64,000 nucleotides of DNA from Thermogladius calderae 1633 (GCF_000264495.1 NC_017954.1:806001-870000), one strand, 5' to 3'. Positions 8,032 to 16,572 are shown, counted from the stretch's first letter. Translations and numbers: made by a program. Notes: generated by a model from the letters alone, not told the origin.

Positions 8032-9381
8032 ATGAGTGTCGGTAGCGTTCTCATCAAGAACGCCAAGGTCCTCATCGGTAAAGAGTTCGTTGAGGGCAAC
8101 ATCTTGGTAGAAGATGGCAAGATAGCGGCGCTGGGTAAAAAGGACTTCCCCGCCGAGAAGGTGATCAACGCAGAGGGGCAACCAGTGGTCCCAGGCGGAA
8201 TAGACATCCACGCCCACGTTTACGACCCCCAGTACACGCAGAACGAGGACTGGAAGTCGGGTAGCCTAGCCGGCGCTTTCGGCGGACTCACCACCCTGAT
8301 CGACATGCCGCTCAGGGTGTACGTGGACAACCTAGACGTGCTCAGGCTGAAGGTCGAGGAGGCCAAGAAGAACTCTTACCTGAACTACGGTATTACAGCG
8401 GGCTTTATGAACGGGGAGAACAAGGACTCCATACCGGACCTCGCACGGGAGGGCGTCAAGACATTTAAGGTCTTCACCGCGAGGCCCTTCAAGGCCGAGG
8501 ACTACGATATAATCGAAGTATTCGAGCAAGTAGCCAACGTCAACGGCGTAGTCGTCGTCCACGCAGAGGACGACCCCCTCATAGAGCTCGGCGAGAAGAG
8601 GTACAAGTCTTTGGACGACCCGTCCTACTACCACTTGCACAGGACAGACAACGCCGAGGCCGCCGCGATCTTGAAGGTCGGGTTCTACGCGCTTGAGACA
8701 AACGTGTCTCTCCACATAGCCCATCTCAGCAGTGCCAAGGGGCTGCAGGCGATCGAGTTCCTAAGGCGCTACTACAGCAGGGTGACAGTCGAGACGTGCC
8801 CGCACTTCCTCTACTTCACGCGAGACGACACCCTCAGGCTCGGCAACTACATCAAGGTCGCACCCACCCTGAAGACCCAGGCGGACAGGGACGCGCTCTG
8901 GAGGGGTCTGGAGTCAGGCGAAATAGACGTATACGCGAGCGACAACGCGCCTGCGCCCAGGTCCGAGAAGGAGAAGGACGCGTGGAGCGCTTGGGGAGGC
9001 GTCCCCAACCTAGAGATAATGATGCCATTCCTCTACACGTTCGGCGTAGAGGGGAGGAGGATCTCCGTGGAGACGTTCATCGACGTGACCTCGAGGAACC
9101 CGGCCCGGATACTCGGGGTCTACCCGGTAAAGGGCGAGATAGCCTTAGGCTCAGACGCGGACTTGGTTGTACTCGAGACGAGGAAGCCTCGTAGGATATC
9201 GGCATCGACACACCACCACAAAGTGGACTGGACGCCCTGGGAGGGGCTTGAGCTCAAGGGGCACCCGTTGCACTTGCTTGTCAACGGCGTGCCGATCATA
9301 GAGAAGGGCGAGCTGGTGGGGAAGCCTGGGCACGGGGTCTACGTGGGCCTCCTCGCGAGGAGACTAAGGAAGGGAGAGTGA
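8032..9381 (+). CDS. Cyclic-amidohydrolase (allantoinase / dihydropyrimidinase / dihydroorotase-like)
   Basis: Metal-dependent hydrolase opening a cyclic amide ring. Binuclear-site residues are all visible: HAH at 60-62, a candidate carbamylated Lys in TFKVFTA (K146), HAE (H177), IAHLSS (H231) and SDNAP (D304). The 449 residues and the late WTPWEG segment are typical of the dihydroorotase/allantoinase branch. In true dihydroorotases the first motif is HXHXR, with Arg holding the orotate carboxylate; here it is HAHVYDP, so the Arg is absent and pyrimidine synthesis is not a safe assignment. A BMP-type ABC importer of the nucleoside-transporter class follows downstream (from 10173), which would suit ureide, hydantoin or base breakdown (inference). 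Confidence 0.8.
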   Translation: MSVGSVLIKNAKVLIGKEFVEGNILVEDGKIAALGKKDFPAEKVINAEGQPVVPGGIDIHAHVYDPQYTQNEDWKSGSLAGAFGGLTTLIDMPLRVYVDNLDVLRLKVEEAKKNSYLNYGITAGFMNGENKDSIPDLAREGVKTFKVFTARPFKAEDYDIIEVFEQVANVNGVVVVHAEDDPLIELGEKRYKSLDDPSYYHLHRTDNAEAAAILKVGFYALETNVSLHIAHLSSAKGLQAIEFLRRYYSRVTVETCPHFLYFTRDDTLRLGNYIKVAPTLKTQADRDALWRGLESGEIDVYASDNAPAPRSEKEKDAWSAWGGVPNLEIMMPFLYTFGVEGRRISVETFIDVTSRNPARILGVYPVKGEIALGSDADLVVLETRKPRRISASTHHHKVDWTPWEGLELKGHPLHLLVNGVPIIEKGELVGKPGHGVYVGLLARRLRKGE

Positions 9382-9444
9382 GAAGCGCCACGTAGTCCCT
9401 TTGCTTAATACCCAGTCTTACTCGAGTTATTGACTGGGGAGTTC

Positions 9445-10056
9445 ATGGTAGACCTACCAGTGCTGCTCACTCAGTACTACGTGCAGTTACTCGCTATTAT
9501 GAACCCGTTCTCTGCCCTGCCTACCTATATCTCGCTCACCGAGAGGCTCAGTAAGGAAGAGCGGGAGAGGATTGTGAGGAGGGCATTTTGGGCGATGCTG
9601 ACGATAATGCTCGTTTTCACGTTCCTCGGGAGTACCATACTCGAGGTATTCAACATATCGTTAGCCAGCCTCCGAATAGGGGGTGGGATCGTCTTAATGG
9701 TACTAGCCGTCGACATGCTCGGCGAGATGCCGAGGACGAAGAGGGTCGAGCCAACAGACATGGCAGTAGTGCCAATTGCCACACCGCTCATTGTGGGGCC
9801 CGGCACCCTCACTACCATCCTGCTGCTGACAAGCTCGGAGAGGACTCTTACGAACATGGCTCTCATCGTAGTCGCCGAACTGGTCGCTGTTGCGACCACT
9901 TACTTAATACTCAAGTTCTCCGATACGCTAGTCAGGTTCCTGAGAGTCAGTACTGTGAGAGCGCTCGGCAGGTTCATGTCGATTATAATTGCCAGCGTGG
10001 CTGTCGACATGATAGCGAAGGGGGTCTACGGCTATATCGTAAGCGTTTACAAGTAA
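9445..10056 (+). CDS. MarC-family integral membrane protein
   Basis: Six-helix membrane protein of the MarC (UPF0056) family, whose transport substrate is unknown. Family features visible: LLAIMNPFSALPTYISLT at the N-terminus, a central LRIGGGIVLMVLAVDML, and PIATPLIVGPGTLTT, the conserved Pro/Gly-rich helix break. Length (203 residues from ATG 9445) is normal. ATG 9445 follows GGGGAG closely; an in-frame TTG at 9430 would add five residues. It sits in the same direction between the amidohydrolase and the BMP importer, but its own A/T box near 9402-9411 suggests separate transcription. Confidence 0.85.
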   Translation: MVDLPVLLTQYYVQLLAIMNPFSALPTYISLTERLSKEERERIVRRAFWAMLTIMLVFTFLGSTILEVFNISLASLRIGGGIVLMVLAVDMLGEMPRTKRVEPTDMAVVPIATPLIVGPGTLTTILLLTSSERTLTNMALIVVAELVAVATTYLILKFSDTLVRFLRVSTVRALGRFMSIIIASVAVDMIAKGVYGYIVSVYK

Positions 10057-10122
10057 GTATAAGTAGGCTCAAAAGAAGAACTGTGTGGTCAAACCGTTTT
10101 ACGTCTATATACATACGTTAGC

Positions 10123-10172
10123 TTTATATATTACGCTTGTGGAAAATAACTATATCAAGACGGTGGAAGTCT
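10123..10172 (+). promoter_or_regulatory. Promoter and ribosome site of the BMP transporter operon
   Basis: TTTATATA at 10123-10130 predicts a transcription start near 10150-10155. GGTGGA at 10162-10167 is placed six to seven nt before the ATG at 10173 and decides that start over the upstream in-frame codon. Almost the same start context occurs at ppsA (27079-27091). Confidence 0.6.
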
Positions 10173-11615
10173 ATGAGTCCTAAAGTATTGACAACGATCT
10201 TCGTAATCATCATAATAATAGTCGGTGTAGCCGCGTTCTATGCTGGTACATCTATGGCACCTGCGAAGACTGTGACCCAGACTGTGGGGGCGGGTGGTGT
10301 AGCAACGACAACGGTAACCCAGACACCTACGTGGACCCCGCCCTCGACTATCAAGGCGGCCTGGGTGTACGTGGGGCCAATAGGAGACTTCGGCTGGACT
10401 TACGCGCATGACGTTGGTAGGAGGGTTGCTCAGCAGCTCTTCAAGGACTGGTTACAGACCACTTACTTGGAGAGCGTGACTGCTGACCAGATACCCTCGG
10501 TGATAGACAACCTCGTCTCCCAGGGCTACAACGTGATATTCACCACGAGCTTCGACTTCATGGAGAACACTATAAAGTCTGCTCAGAAGTACCCGAACGT
10601 CATATTCTTCCACTGCTCTGGATACATGAGGGCTCCCAACGTAGGGACCTACTTCGCTGACTTGTACCAGGCCTACTACCTCAACGGACTGTTAGCCGGT
10701 GCTCTGACCAAGACCGGCCAGATAGGCTACGTGGCAGCAGTCGAGATCCCCGAGGTGGTTAGGCACATCAACGCCTTCGCCATCGGCGCTCAAGAGGTGG
10801 CCCAGCAGCTGGGTAAGAACATAACGGTTCACGTGATCGTGATCGGCGGGTGGGTCGCCCCCGACAAGGCCAGGCAGGCAGTACAGACCCTGTTCCAGAC
10901 TTACAACGTTGACACCTTTGCCTTCACGGAGGACACGCCCACCGTTATACAGACCGTCGAGCAGCTGTACAAGAGTACAGGGAAGCAACTCTACGTCTTC
11001 AGCCACTACTCACCGGGCTACACCTACGGTACTGATGTAGTCGTGTCAGGGCAGATCGTCCACTGGGAGGTCATCTACGTCGACATCCTAGCCAAGATCA
11101 AGGCCGGCGTCTACACCCCCTACAACCTACAGAACGTTGACTACTGGTACTTGATGAACACTGGCGCGGTCGACGCCGGCGCTCATATCTACTCCAACGG
11201 CTCCATCATGTACATCAACCCGAAGTTCATCGACACGCTTAAGAGCATCATGGTGACCGACAAAGTGACCGGTATGAAGATGAGCGTCTACGACCTGTTC
11301 ATGGAGAGGATGAGGGAGTTCCAGGAGGCGCCTCTACTAGAGAACATACAGGAGCAGGCCAACACCCACGAGTACGAGACTGTTGTAGGACTGAAGATAC
11401 CTCCCGCCAAACCAGGCGTCTCCGAGCCCGCGACCGAGTGGAGTTGGAACGTGGCCTCAGTGTTCGACCCGTTCACAGGCCCGCTGACGTTCTGGAACAT
11501 CTCCAACCCCAGCCAGCTCATTAATGTGCCGGCGGGAGTAAGGCTAGGGCACGACGACCTGTGGTCGATGCAATACTACTTATACCCCATCGTGCATAGA
11601 GTAGGTGCAATATAG
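10173..11615 (+). CDS. BMP-family (PnrA-like) substrate-binding protein
   Basis: Surface receptor of an ABC importer of the basic-membrane-protein class; characterised members bind purine or other nucleosides. After an N-terminal membrane anchor (about residues 4-24, no lipobox Cys) and a short Thr-rich linker, the binding domain shows the family hallmarks: AWVYVGPIGDFGWTYAH near 72-88 (ligand loop), VIFTTSFDFMENT, and NGLLAGALTKTGQIGYV. The 480 residues are longer than bacterial PnrA (about 340), mainly in the C-terminal part. It is the first gene of an operon with the double ATPase and two permeases, overlapping the ATPase start by 11 bp. The substrate is inferred, not shown. Confidence 0.87.
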   Translation: MSPKVLTTIFVIIIIIVGVAAFYAGTSMAPAKTVTQTVGAGGVATTTVTQTPTWTPPSTIKAAWVYVGPIGDFGWTYAHDVGRRVAQQLFKDWLQTTYLESVTADQIPSVIDNLVSQGYNVIFTTSFDFMENTIKSAQKYPNVIFFHCSGYMRAPNVGTYFADLYQAYYLNGLLAGALTKTGQIGYVAAVEIPEVVRHINAFAIGAQEVAQQLGKNITVHVIVIGGWVAPDKARQAVQTLFQTYNVDTFAFTEDTPTVIQTVEQLYKSTGKQLYVFSHYSPGYTYGTDVVVSGQIVHWEVIYVDILAKIKAGVYTPYNLQNVDYWYLMNTGAVDAGAHIYSNGSIMYINPKFIDTLKSIMVTDKVTGMKMSVYDLFMERMREFQEAPLLENIQEQANTHEYETVVGLKIPPAKPGVSEPATEWSWNVASVFDPFTGPLTFWNISNPSQLINVPAGVRLGHDDLWSMQYYLYPIVHRVGAI

Positions 11616-13191
11616 CGGTAACACAGTAGAGGCGGCGAGGTGGAGCTGGGTGGAGAAGACAGGTAATAAGGTTTTTTCCCCAATCCCCTCTCCTCAAACC
11701 CCTATCGTTAGAATGGAGAACATAACCAAGAGGTTCCCAGGCTCAGTAGCCCTAGAGAAGGTCACAGTGGAGTTCAGCGAGGGCGAAATACACGCAGTCC
11801 TGGGTGAGAACGGCGCCGGCAAGTCTACACTAGTCAAGATCCTAGCAGGGATATACACGCCGGATCATGGCACGATCTACTACAAGGGCGAGAGAGTCAC
11901 AATAGAGAACCCGATGAAGGCGCTGAGTCTCGGAATAGCCATGGTATCCCAGAGCCCTGTACTGATAGGCAGGCTCACAGTCGCAGAGAACCTAGTTCTA
12001 GGCATGAAGCAGCTCGGCGTCTTCGAGTCGCCAAAGAAGATCAGGAAGTACTTCGAGGAGGTCGCGAACAAGATCGGGATCAAGGTAGACCCCGAAGAAG
12101 AGGTCTGGAAGCTGACCTACACTCAGAAGCAATTGGTGGAGATAGCTAGGGCGTTGATACTGAGGTCGAAGGTGATAATACTGGACGAGGCCCTCACATA
12201 CCTCCCGCTGGAGGAGAGGAGGAAGTTCTACAAGTACCTCAAGGAGTTCACACAGCAAGGCGGCACAGTGGTATTGATAACCCACAAACTATTGGAGGCC
12301 TTCGAGGTGTCAAACAGGATAACGGTCCTCAGGCGCGGTAAGCTCGTTGGGACTGTGAGGACCGGCGAAGTCGACATCGAGAGGGTTAGGGAGATGATGT
12401 TTGCTGAGAGGGCTAAGGAAATCACCTACGAGAGGCTCATGGACGGTAAACCCTCAGAGCCGGTGCTGGAGGTCAAGGACTTGTGGGTTAAGAACGACTA
12501 CGGGACTTACGCCCTCAAGGGGGTCTCGCTAACCGTGAACCGAGGAGAGGTACTAGGCATAGCCGGCATAGTAGGTAACGGGCAGGCGGAGCTTGTCCAG
12601 GCGATAATGGGGTTGCGCAACGTAGAGAGAGGAACAGTCGCGATCAATGTCAAGGGCAGGAAGTATGTAATGCCCGACACCAAGACGCTGAGAGAGCTGG
12701 GTGTCGGCTACATCCCCGACGAGCCGCTGTCGCACGGTGTGTCGATAGACTTCGGTCTTAGAGAGAACATCGCTGTGATGCCAGGGTACACTGGTGCTGT
12801 GATCAACTGGGGTAGGCTGACGCACCTGGCGAAGAAGTTCATTGAGGAGTTCTCGATCGTCACCCCTGGTGCTAAGACCCCGCTGAAGTTCCTCAGCGGC
12901 GGCAACTTGATGAAGAGCCTTGTGGCGAGAGAGCTGGACTTGTCGAAACACCTCCTGGTGGCCTACAACCCGACTAGGGGTCTAGACGAGGTGACCAGTA
13001 TCAAGGTCAGGAGGGTCATCAAGGAAAAGGTGGTCGAGGAGAACATAGGAGTCTTGATGGTCAGCGAAGACCTAGACGAGATATTCCAGGTGAGCGACAG
13101 GATAGCCGTTATAAACGAGGGCAAGATTGTAGGTCTATTTGAGGCCAAGTCGGCCGACAGAGTTGAAGTAGAGCGCTTAATGGTGACTTAG
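11605..13191 (+). CDS. Tandem-NBD ABC ATPase of the BMP/nucleoside importer
   Basis: Energises the importer; two nucleotide-binding domains in one chain, as in RbsA/MglA/NupO-type proteins. NBD1 has Walker A GENGAGKST (about 67-75) and Walker B VIILDEAL; NBD2 has the family-type degenerate Walker A GIVGNGQAE and the SGGN signature (FLSGGNLMKSLVARELD). Odd points: the NBD1 signature, normally LSVGQQQ-like, reads LTYTQKQLVEIARAL, and the usual DEPT after Walker B is DEAL. The start is uncertain: GTG 11605 overlaps the binding-protein gene and yields about 34 residues before the ABC domain; ATG 11713 begins exactly at MENITKRFPG but would be unusually tight. Confidence 0.87.
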   Translation: MQYSGNTVEAARWSWVEKTGNKVFSPIPSPQTPIVRMENITKRFPGSVALEKVTVEFSEGEIHAVLGENGAGKSTLVKILAGIYTPDHGTIYYKGERVTIENPMKALSLGIAMVSQSPVLIGRLTVAENLVLGMKQLGVFESPKKIRKYFEEVANKIGIKVDPEEEVWKLTYTQKQLVEIARALILRSKVIILDEALTYLPLEERRKFYKYLKEFTQQGGTVVLITHKLLEAFEVSNRITVLRRGKLVGTVRTGEVDIERVREMMFAERAKEITYERLMDGKPSEPVLEVKDLWVKNDYGTYALKGVSLTVNRGEVLGIAGIVGNGQAELVQAIMGLRNVERGTVAINVKGRKYVMPDTKTLRELGVGYIPDEPLSHGVSIDFGLRENIAVMPGYTGAVINWGRLTHLAKKFIEEFSIVTPGAKTPLKFLSGGNLMKSLVARELDLSKHLLVAYNPTRGLDEVTSIKVRRVIKEKVVEENIGVLMVSEDLDEIFQVSDRIAVINEGKIVGLFEAKSADRVEVERLMVT

Positions 13192-13193
13192 AG

Positions 13194-14282
13194 TTGGTCA
13201 GCATAGTTGTAGTAAGGAGGGTCAAGCCGATACCATACTTCGTCGTGCCGATAACCGCGCTAGTGATAGGAATAGTAGTCAGCATGGCCATACTCTTCTT
13301 CCTGACAGGATACATGGTGTGGCCTACTGACGTGCTCAACTCTATATGGGACGGGCTCACACACCCTAACGTGATCGCCAATATCTTCCTATTGTTAACG
13401 ATTATAGGGTTCTCGCTGGCTCTGAGCTTCAAGGGCGGCGTCTACAACATCGGCGGTGAAGGGCAGTTCTGGATCGCCGCCTGGGTCATGGTGTACCTGG
13501 TCTTCACGACGCCCTACTTGACGTCGGGGACGCCACTGGTCTCTAAAGTACTAGTTCTATTAATAGGGTTCGCCGCAGGATTCGCTTGGGCTCTAGTGGC
13601 AGGCCTATTGAGAGGCTTCATCGGCGTAGACGAAGTCCCGCTGACTCTGATGATGAACTACGTCGCCTACAACCTAATCGACTGGTTCGTCATGATACCA
13701 GGCATGCCCTGGAGAGACGTCTACGGGTACGCTAAGACGAGGTCTCTACCCCAGAGTCTCCAGTACTCCATACTGCCAGGCTCCACGGTATCGGTGGAGA
13801 TGATAGTGGTCACGATCCTGGCAGGGGTTATCGTGTGGCTCCTACTCGACTACACAAAGCTCGGGCTCACCATAAAGATACACGGCAGCAACGTGAAGTT
13901 GCTGAGGAGCGCCGGTTACAGCGTGCCTCTAACAGCAGCCGTAGCCCTAGCGCTCTCGGGCGGCTTCATAGGGCTGGCCGGCGTGGTTTACCTCTGCGGC
14001 GTCACTCCGAGTATCAGGATACCGGTCGAGACCAGCACCTCCGGCTTCGGCTACCTCGGGATACTTGTTACATGGCTGTCAATGCTGGAGCTCTTCGCCG
14101 TGCCGATAGCGGCCTACGTCGTCAGCAGCTTGTACAACGCGGGCTTCACCCTCATGGCGATGAAGGGCATGCAGCAAGCGGGTATTACAGCCGGCGTGAC
14201 GAACGTCTTCATAGGCAGCGTACTGCTCATGTACGCGCTGTTGATAACGATATCGGAGTACAAGATAAAGATCGTGTGGTGA
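13194..14282 (+). CDS. ABC importer permease 1 (BPD_transp_2, YufP/NupP-like)
   Basis: One of two membrane subunits of the BMP-type importer. The 362 residues hold about nine to ten hydrophobic segments; the family core FKGGVYNIGGEGQFWIAAW (about 82-100) and VDEVPLTLMMNYVAYNLI (about 144-161) are plain, as is the GLTIKIHGSNVKLLRSAGY coupling segment near 224-242. The start is TTG 13194, only 2 nt after the ATPase stop, with no better upstream choice; translation is probably coupled. It pairs with the 308-residue permease directly downstream. Confidence 0.87.
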   Translation: MVSIVVVRRVKPIPYFVVPITALVIGIVVSMAILFFLTGYMVWPTDVLNSIWDGLTHPNVIANIFLLLTIIGFSLALSFKGGVYNIGGEGQFWIAAWVMVYLVFTTPYLTSGTPLVSKVLVLLIGFAAGFAWALVAGLLRGFIGVDEVPLTLMMNYVAYNLIDWFVMIPGMPWRDVYGYAKTRSLPQSLQYSILPGSTVSVEMIVVTILAGVIVWLLLDYTKLGLTIKIHGSNVKLLRSAGYSVPLTAAVALALSGGFIGLAGVVYLCGVTPSIRIPVETSTSGFGYLGILVTWLSMLELFAVPIAAYVVSSLYNAGFTLMAMKGMQQAGITAGVTNVFIGSVLLMYALLITISEYKIKIVW

Positions 14283-14286
14283 GACC

Positions 14287-15213
14287 ATGTTCGACCCCTC
14301 TATTGCCACCCTCGCAGACCTAATAATTGCCTCGGGAGGGCTCTTCATAGCGTTCTACCTGATGGCGCTCGGGCACTCAGTGGTCGAGAAGAGCGGGATA
14401 CTGAACCTGGCGATAGACGGTACCTTCGCGCTAACGGCTACGCTGGCCTTCTTCATGGACGTGTACTACGACAACAACCTACTGCTATCCTTCCTTGTAC
14501 CGGCTGTCGTCGCAATGCTGTTCGGGCTGTTCATGTCCTTCACACTGACGAAGTTCCCCGTTAGCCACGGCGCGGTCGGCCTATCGCTGATGTTCCTAAT
14601 GTACGGCCTCGCGAGCATAATAGGGTACGGGCCGAGGATTGTCCAGGCCTCGCTACCCAACTTCTCGCCAGGTGTAGCCCTAACTGAAGAGGAGAGGGTC
14701 GCCGGTTACCTGGTGATGCTTGTATTAGGCCTGATCACGTACTGGCTAATAGAGAAGACCAAGCTCGGCGTCTCCATCAAGGCGTCGGGCGAAGACCCGG
14801 CTGCCGCCGAGTCTCTCGGTGTCAACGTGCTGGCGTCCAGGCTCATAGCGGCAGCGATCGGGTTTGCCATGATAGGGCTGGGTGGCGCAGCCTACATGAA
14901 CTTCTACGTGAGGTTGTGGGACGAGAGGTCGATCATACTAAGCGGCTACGGGTGGCTGGCGTTCGCTGTGGCATTGAGCGGGGGTAGACACCCACTAGTG
15001 GTGTTGCTAACGGCCTTCGTATTCTCCATTCTAGTACACTCGAGCCTCCAGTTCGTAGCGTGGTTCAACATCTCCAGAGAGCTATCGTACTCTCTACCGT
15101 TCATCGTCGCGATAGCGGCTATGACAATATACATGGCAACACCTCTCAGGAGGATACTCGCACCACCCAAGAGCCTCGGCAGGATCTACTTCAGAGAAGA
15201 GAGGACTGTGTGA
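14287..15213 (+). CDS. ABC importer permease 2 (BPD_transp_2, YufQ/NupQ-like)
   Basis: Second membrane subunit of the BMP-type importer; 308 residues with about eight to nine helices. Family features are VEKSGILNLAIDGTFALTA (about 35-53), corresponding to the ExGxxNxG motif of permease 1, and the coupling segment KLGVSIKASGEDPAAAESLG (about 159-178). ATG 14287 lies 4 nt after the permease 1 stop. It is the last gene of the operon and is followed by a pyrimidine-rich termination tract. Confidence 0.88.
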   Translation: MFDPSIATLADLIIASGGLFIAFYLMALGHSVVEKSGILNLAIDGTFALTATLAFFMDVYYDNNLLLSFLVPAVVAMLFGLFMSFTLTKFPVSHGAVGLSLMFLMYGLASIIGYGPRIVQASLPNFSPGVALTEEERVAGYLVMLVLGLITYWLIEKTKLGVSIKASGEDPAAAESLGVNVLASRLIAAAIGFAMIGLGGAAYMNFYVRLWDERSIILSGYGWLAFAVALSGGRHPLVVLLTAFVFSILVHSSLQFVAWFNISRELSYSLPFIVAIAAMTIYMATPLRRILAPPKSLGRIYFREERTV

Positions 15214-15221
15214 GCCGAACG

Positions 15222-15262
15222 TTTTTTCTTCTCTTCTCCTCCCTCACTTTCCTCCACACTCT
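15222..15262 (+). terminator. Pyrimidine-rich termination tract after the BMP importer operon
   Basis: A T6 run followed by about 30 nt of almost unbroken C/T lies 8 nt after the operon stop. Oligo-T and pyrimidine tracts are the usual archaeal termination signal, so this fits the end of the transporter transcript. Confidence 0.5.
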
Positions 15263-15303
15263 CTAATCCTTTAAACCCCTAGTGAGAATACGTCGAGTGC
15301 GAG

Positions 15304-16128
15304 GTGCGGGGTGGTTTGGAGAGGGTCTACAAGTTGGCTCTGATTTTAGCGTCCGTGGCTTTCGCATTGATAGTCCTGTCTTTCAGTCTCCCCCGCGAGT
15401 TTGGCCTTAAGATGGTTTCCACGGTCGGAGTCAACGGTTCAGGGGAGGGTTGGACGATAATTTGGCTCGACACCAACGACCAAGTGACCGTGGCTTTACC
15501 CAAGCTGTCGAACGGCACCTTCAGTATCACGGGCGGGGGCTACAACTACACCGACGTATTCTGGGACACAACCTCGTTCACCGTCCTCTTCAAGGGCTCT
15601 AGCGGGCTCTATAACATATCTCTCGTGAGCGAGGTGCCGCTGGACTACTTCAACGTAAGCGTGAGCGGCGCGCGGTTCACGTGGGTCCATAACTTGCTGG
15701 CGGTAGCCGGCCTCGTTATGCTTGCGGCGAGCCCGGGCTCTATATTCTTTTACTACCTCACCAAGCAATACCCCGACACAAAGTCAGACGTGGTCGAGGG
15801 GGTAGCGGTTACCTGTAGGACAAAGGGCTACGACAGACACGAGTGCCAGCTAAGGCTACCTGCCTCCCTCGACGAGGGAGTTAAGACCAGGCTGCGCTCG
15901 GCTCTCGTCGACTTCTACACCCATCACAACTACGTTTGCACCGAGTTGACAGGCGACCTCATATACGCACGCCATCGAAGAGGGAGAAACGAGGTCTTTA
16001 TAAACGTGGGCCGAGAGGTGGTGACGTTCCAATACCGCGTAAGGAAGTTCTTGGCGCACGGGAGTAGAGACCTGGAGTGGGTTTTCAAGGAGGTCAGAGA
16101 CGTGGCCAGGGCTACACTAGGGTATTAA
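15304..16128 (+). CDS. Membrane protein of unknown function, two helices
   Basis: I do not recognise a family. The 274-residue product has a helix near residues 10-28, an extracytoplasmic stretch to about 135 with several N-glycosylation-type NXS/T sites (for example NGS, NGT, NYT, NIS, NVS), a second helix near 136-155, and a cytoplasmic C-terminal domain of about 115 residues containing three Cys. GTG 15304 is used; TTG 15316 (MERVYKLAL) follows GGGGTGG and is a credible alternative. It stands alone between the importer operon and the sRNA/ferredoxin region, with A/T-rich sequence (CTTTAAAC, about 15270) as a possible promoter. Confidence 0.7.
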   Translation: MRGGLERVYKLALILASVAFALIVLSFSLPREFGLKMVSTVGVNGSGEGWTIIWLDTNDQVTVALPKLSNGTFSITGGGYNYTDVFWDTTSFTVLFKGSSGLYNISLVSEVPLDYFNVSVSGARFTWVHNLLAVAGLVMLAASPGSIFFYYLTKQYPDTKSDVVEGVAVTCRTKGYDRHECQLRLPASLDEGVKTRLRSALVDFYTHHNYVCTELTGDLIYARHRRGRNEVFINVGREVVTFQYRVRKFLAHGSRDLEWVFKEVRDVARATLGY

Positions 16129-16159
16129 AGCCGATTAGGCGGCGTGAGGAAGGCAAGGG

Positions 16160-16165
16160 TTTAAA
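16160..16165 (+). promoter_or_regulatory. TATA box for the candidate C/D sRNA
   Basis: TTTAAA lies about 26 nt before the C box at 16189, the spacing expected for a transcript beginning at the C box. A second TTTAAA at 16183-16188 abuts the C box itself. Confidence 0.4.
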
Positions 16166-16188
16166 CCTGCACAGTACTACGGTTTAAA

Positions 16189-16243
16189 GTGATGATGAGG
16201 AATCCTGGGCTGTCTCCTGGTGTAGAGGGCCCCGCATAGCTGA
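16189..16243 (+). ncRNA. Candidate C/D-box sRNA (2'-O-methylation guide)
   Basis: The 55-nt segment opens with a C box GTGATGA (16189-16195; ATGATGA at 16192-16198 also fits), has a D'-like CTGT at 16210-16213, a weak C'-like TGGTGTA at 16218-16224, and a perfect D box CTGA at 16240-16243. This gives guide lengths of about 11-14 and 15 nt, the normal archaeal layout and total size. A TATA box sits 26 nt before the C box and no protein gene covers the segment. Weak points are the degenerate D'/C' boxes, a poor terminal stem and no target identified by eye. Confidence 0.45.
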
Positions 16244-16295
16244 AGCCCTCCGATATCGTGATAACGTTTTTATTTTCAGCCTCTCTAGAATAACC

Positions 16296-16553
16296 ATGGT
16301 GCTATGTATGGCCAAGTACAAGGTCGAGATCAACCCTAGAGAGAACTGTATATCGGACATGGTCTGTGTGTCGATATGCCCTGACGTGTTCGAGATGAGC
16401 CCTGAGGACAACAAGTCGCAGATAGTGGAGAAGTACAGAGCTGACAAGGCGAACATTGCTGTGGGCATCGTGCCCGAGGACTTGAAGAGCTGTGTTGAGG
16501 ACGCTGCCGCTGCCTGCCCGGTCCAGATCATTCACGTGACGAAGGCCGAGTAA
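16296..16553 (+). CDS. Single [4Fe-4S] ferredoxin with Asp-type ligand motif
   Basis: Small soluble electron carrier. The cluster motif CISDMVCVSICPDVFEM matches the P. furiosus ferredoxin pattern, where an Asp replaces one Cys ligand: C18, D21, C24 and the distal C74 (in ACP) are the expected ligands, while C28 and C66 correspond to the pair that forms a disulfide in the Pyrococcus protein. The 85-residue length is slightly above the usual 66-70 because of an insertion near residues 36-58. ATG 16296 lies about 25 nt after a T-rich box (GTTTTTATTTT), consistent with a leaderless mRNA; ATG 16308 (MAKYKVEINP) is the alternative. It is the likely partner of the hydrogenase encoded 3 kb downstream (inference). 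Confidence 0.92.
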   Translation: MVLCMAKYKVEINPRENCISDMVCVSICPDVFEMSPEDNKSQIVEKYRADKANIAVGIVPEDLKSCVEDAAAACPVQIIHVTKAE

Positions 16554-16560
16554 AAAACGC

Positions 16561-16572
16561 CGTATTTTTTAA
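16561..16572 (+). terminator. Oligo-T terminator after ferredoxin
   Basis: CGTATTTTTTAA just past the ferredoxin stop has a T6 run; together with the A6 run at 16552-16557 it can form a short A/T hairpin. It is typical in position for an archaeal 3' end. Confidence 0.4.

Noticed and set aside
8032-9381. Naming the amidohydrolase pyrC
   Set aside because: The substrate-binding Arg of the HXHXR motif is missing and no other pyrimidine biosynthesis gene is nearby.
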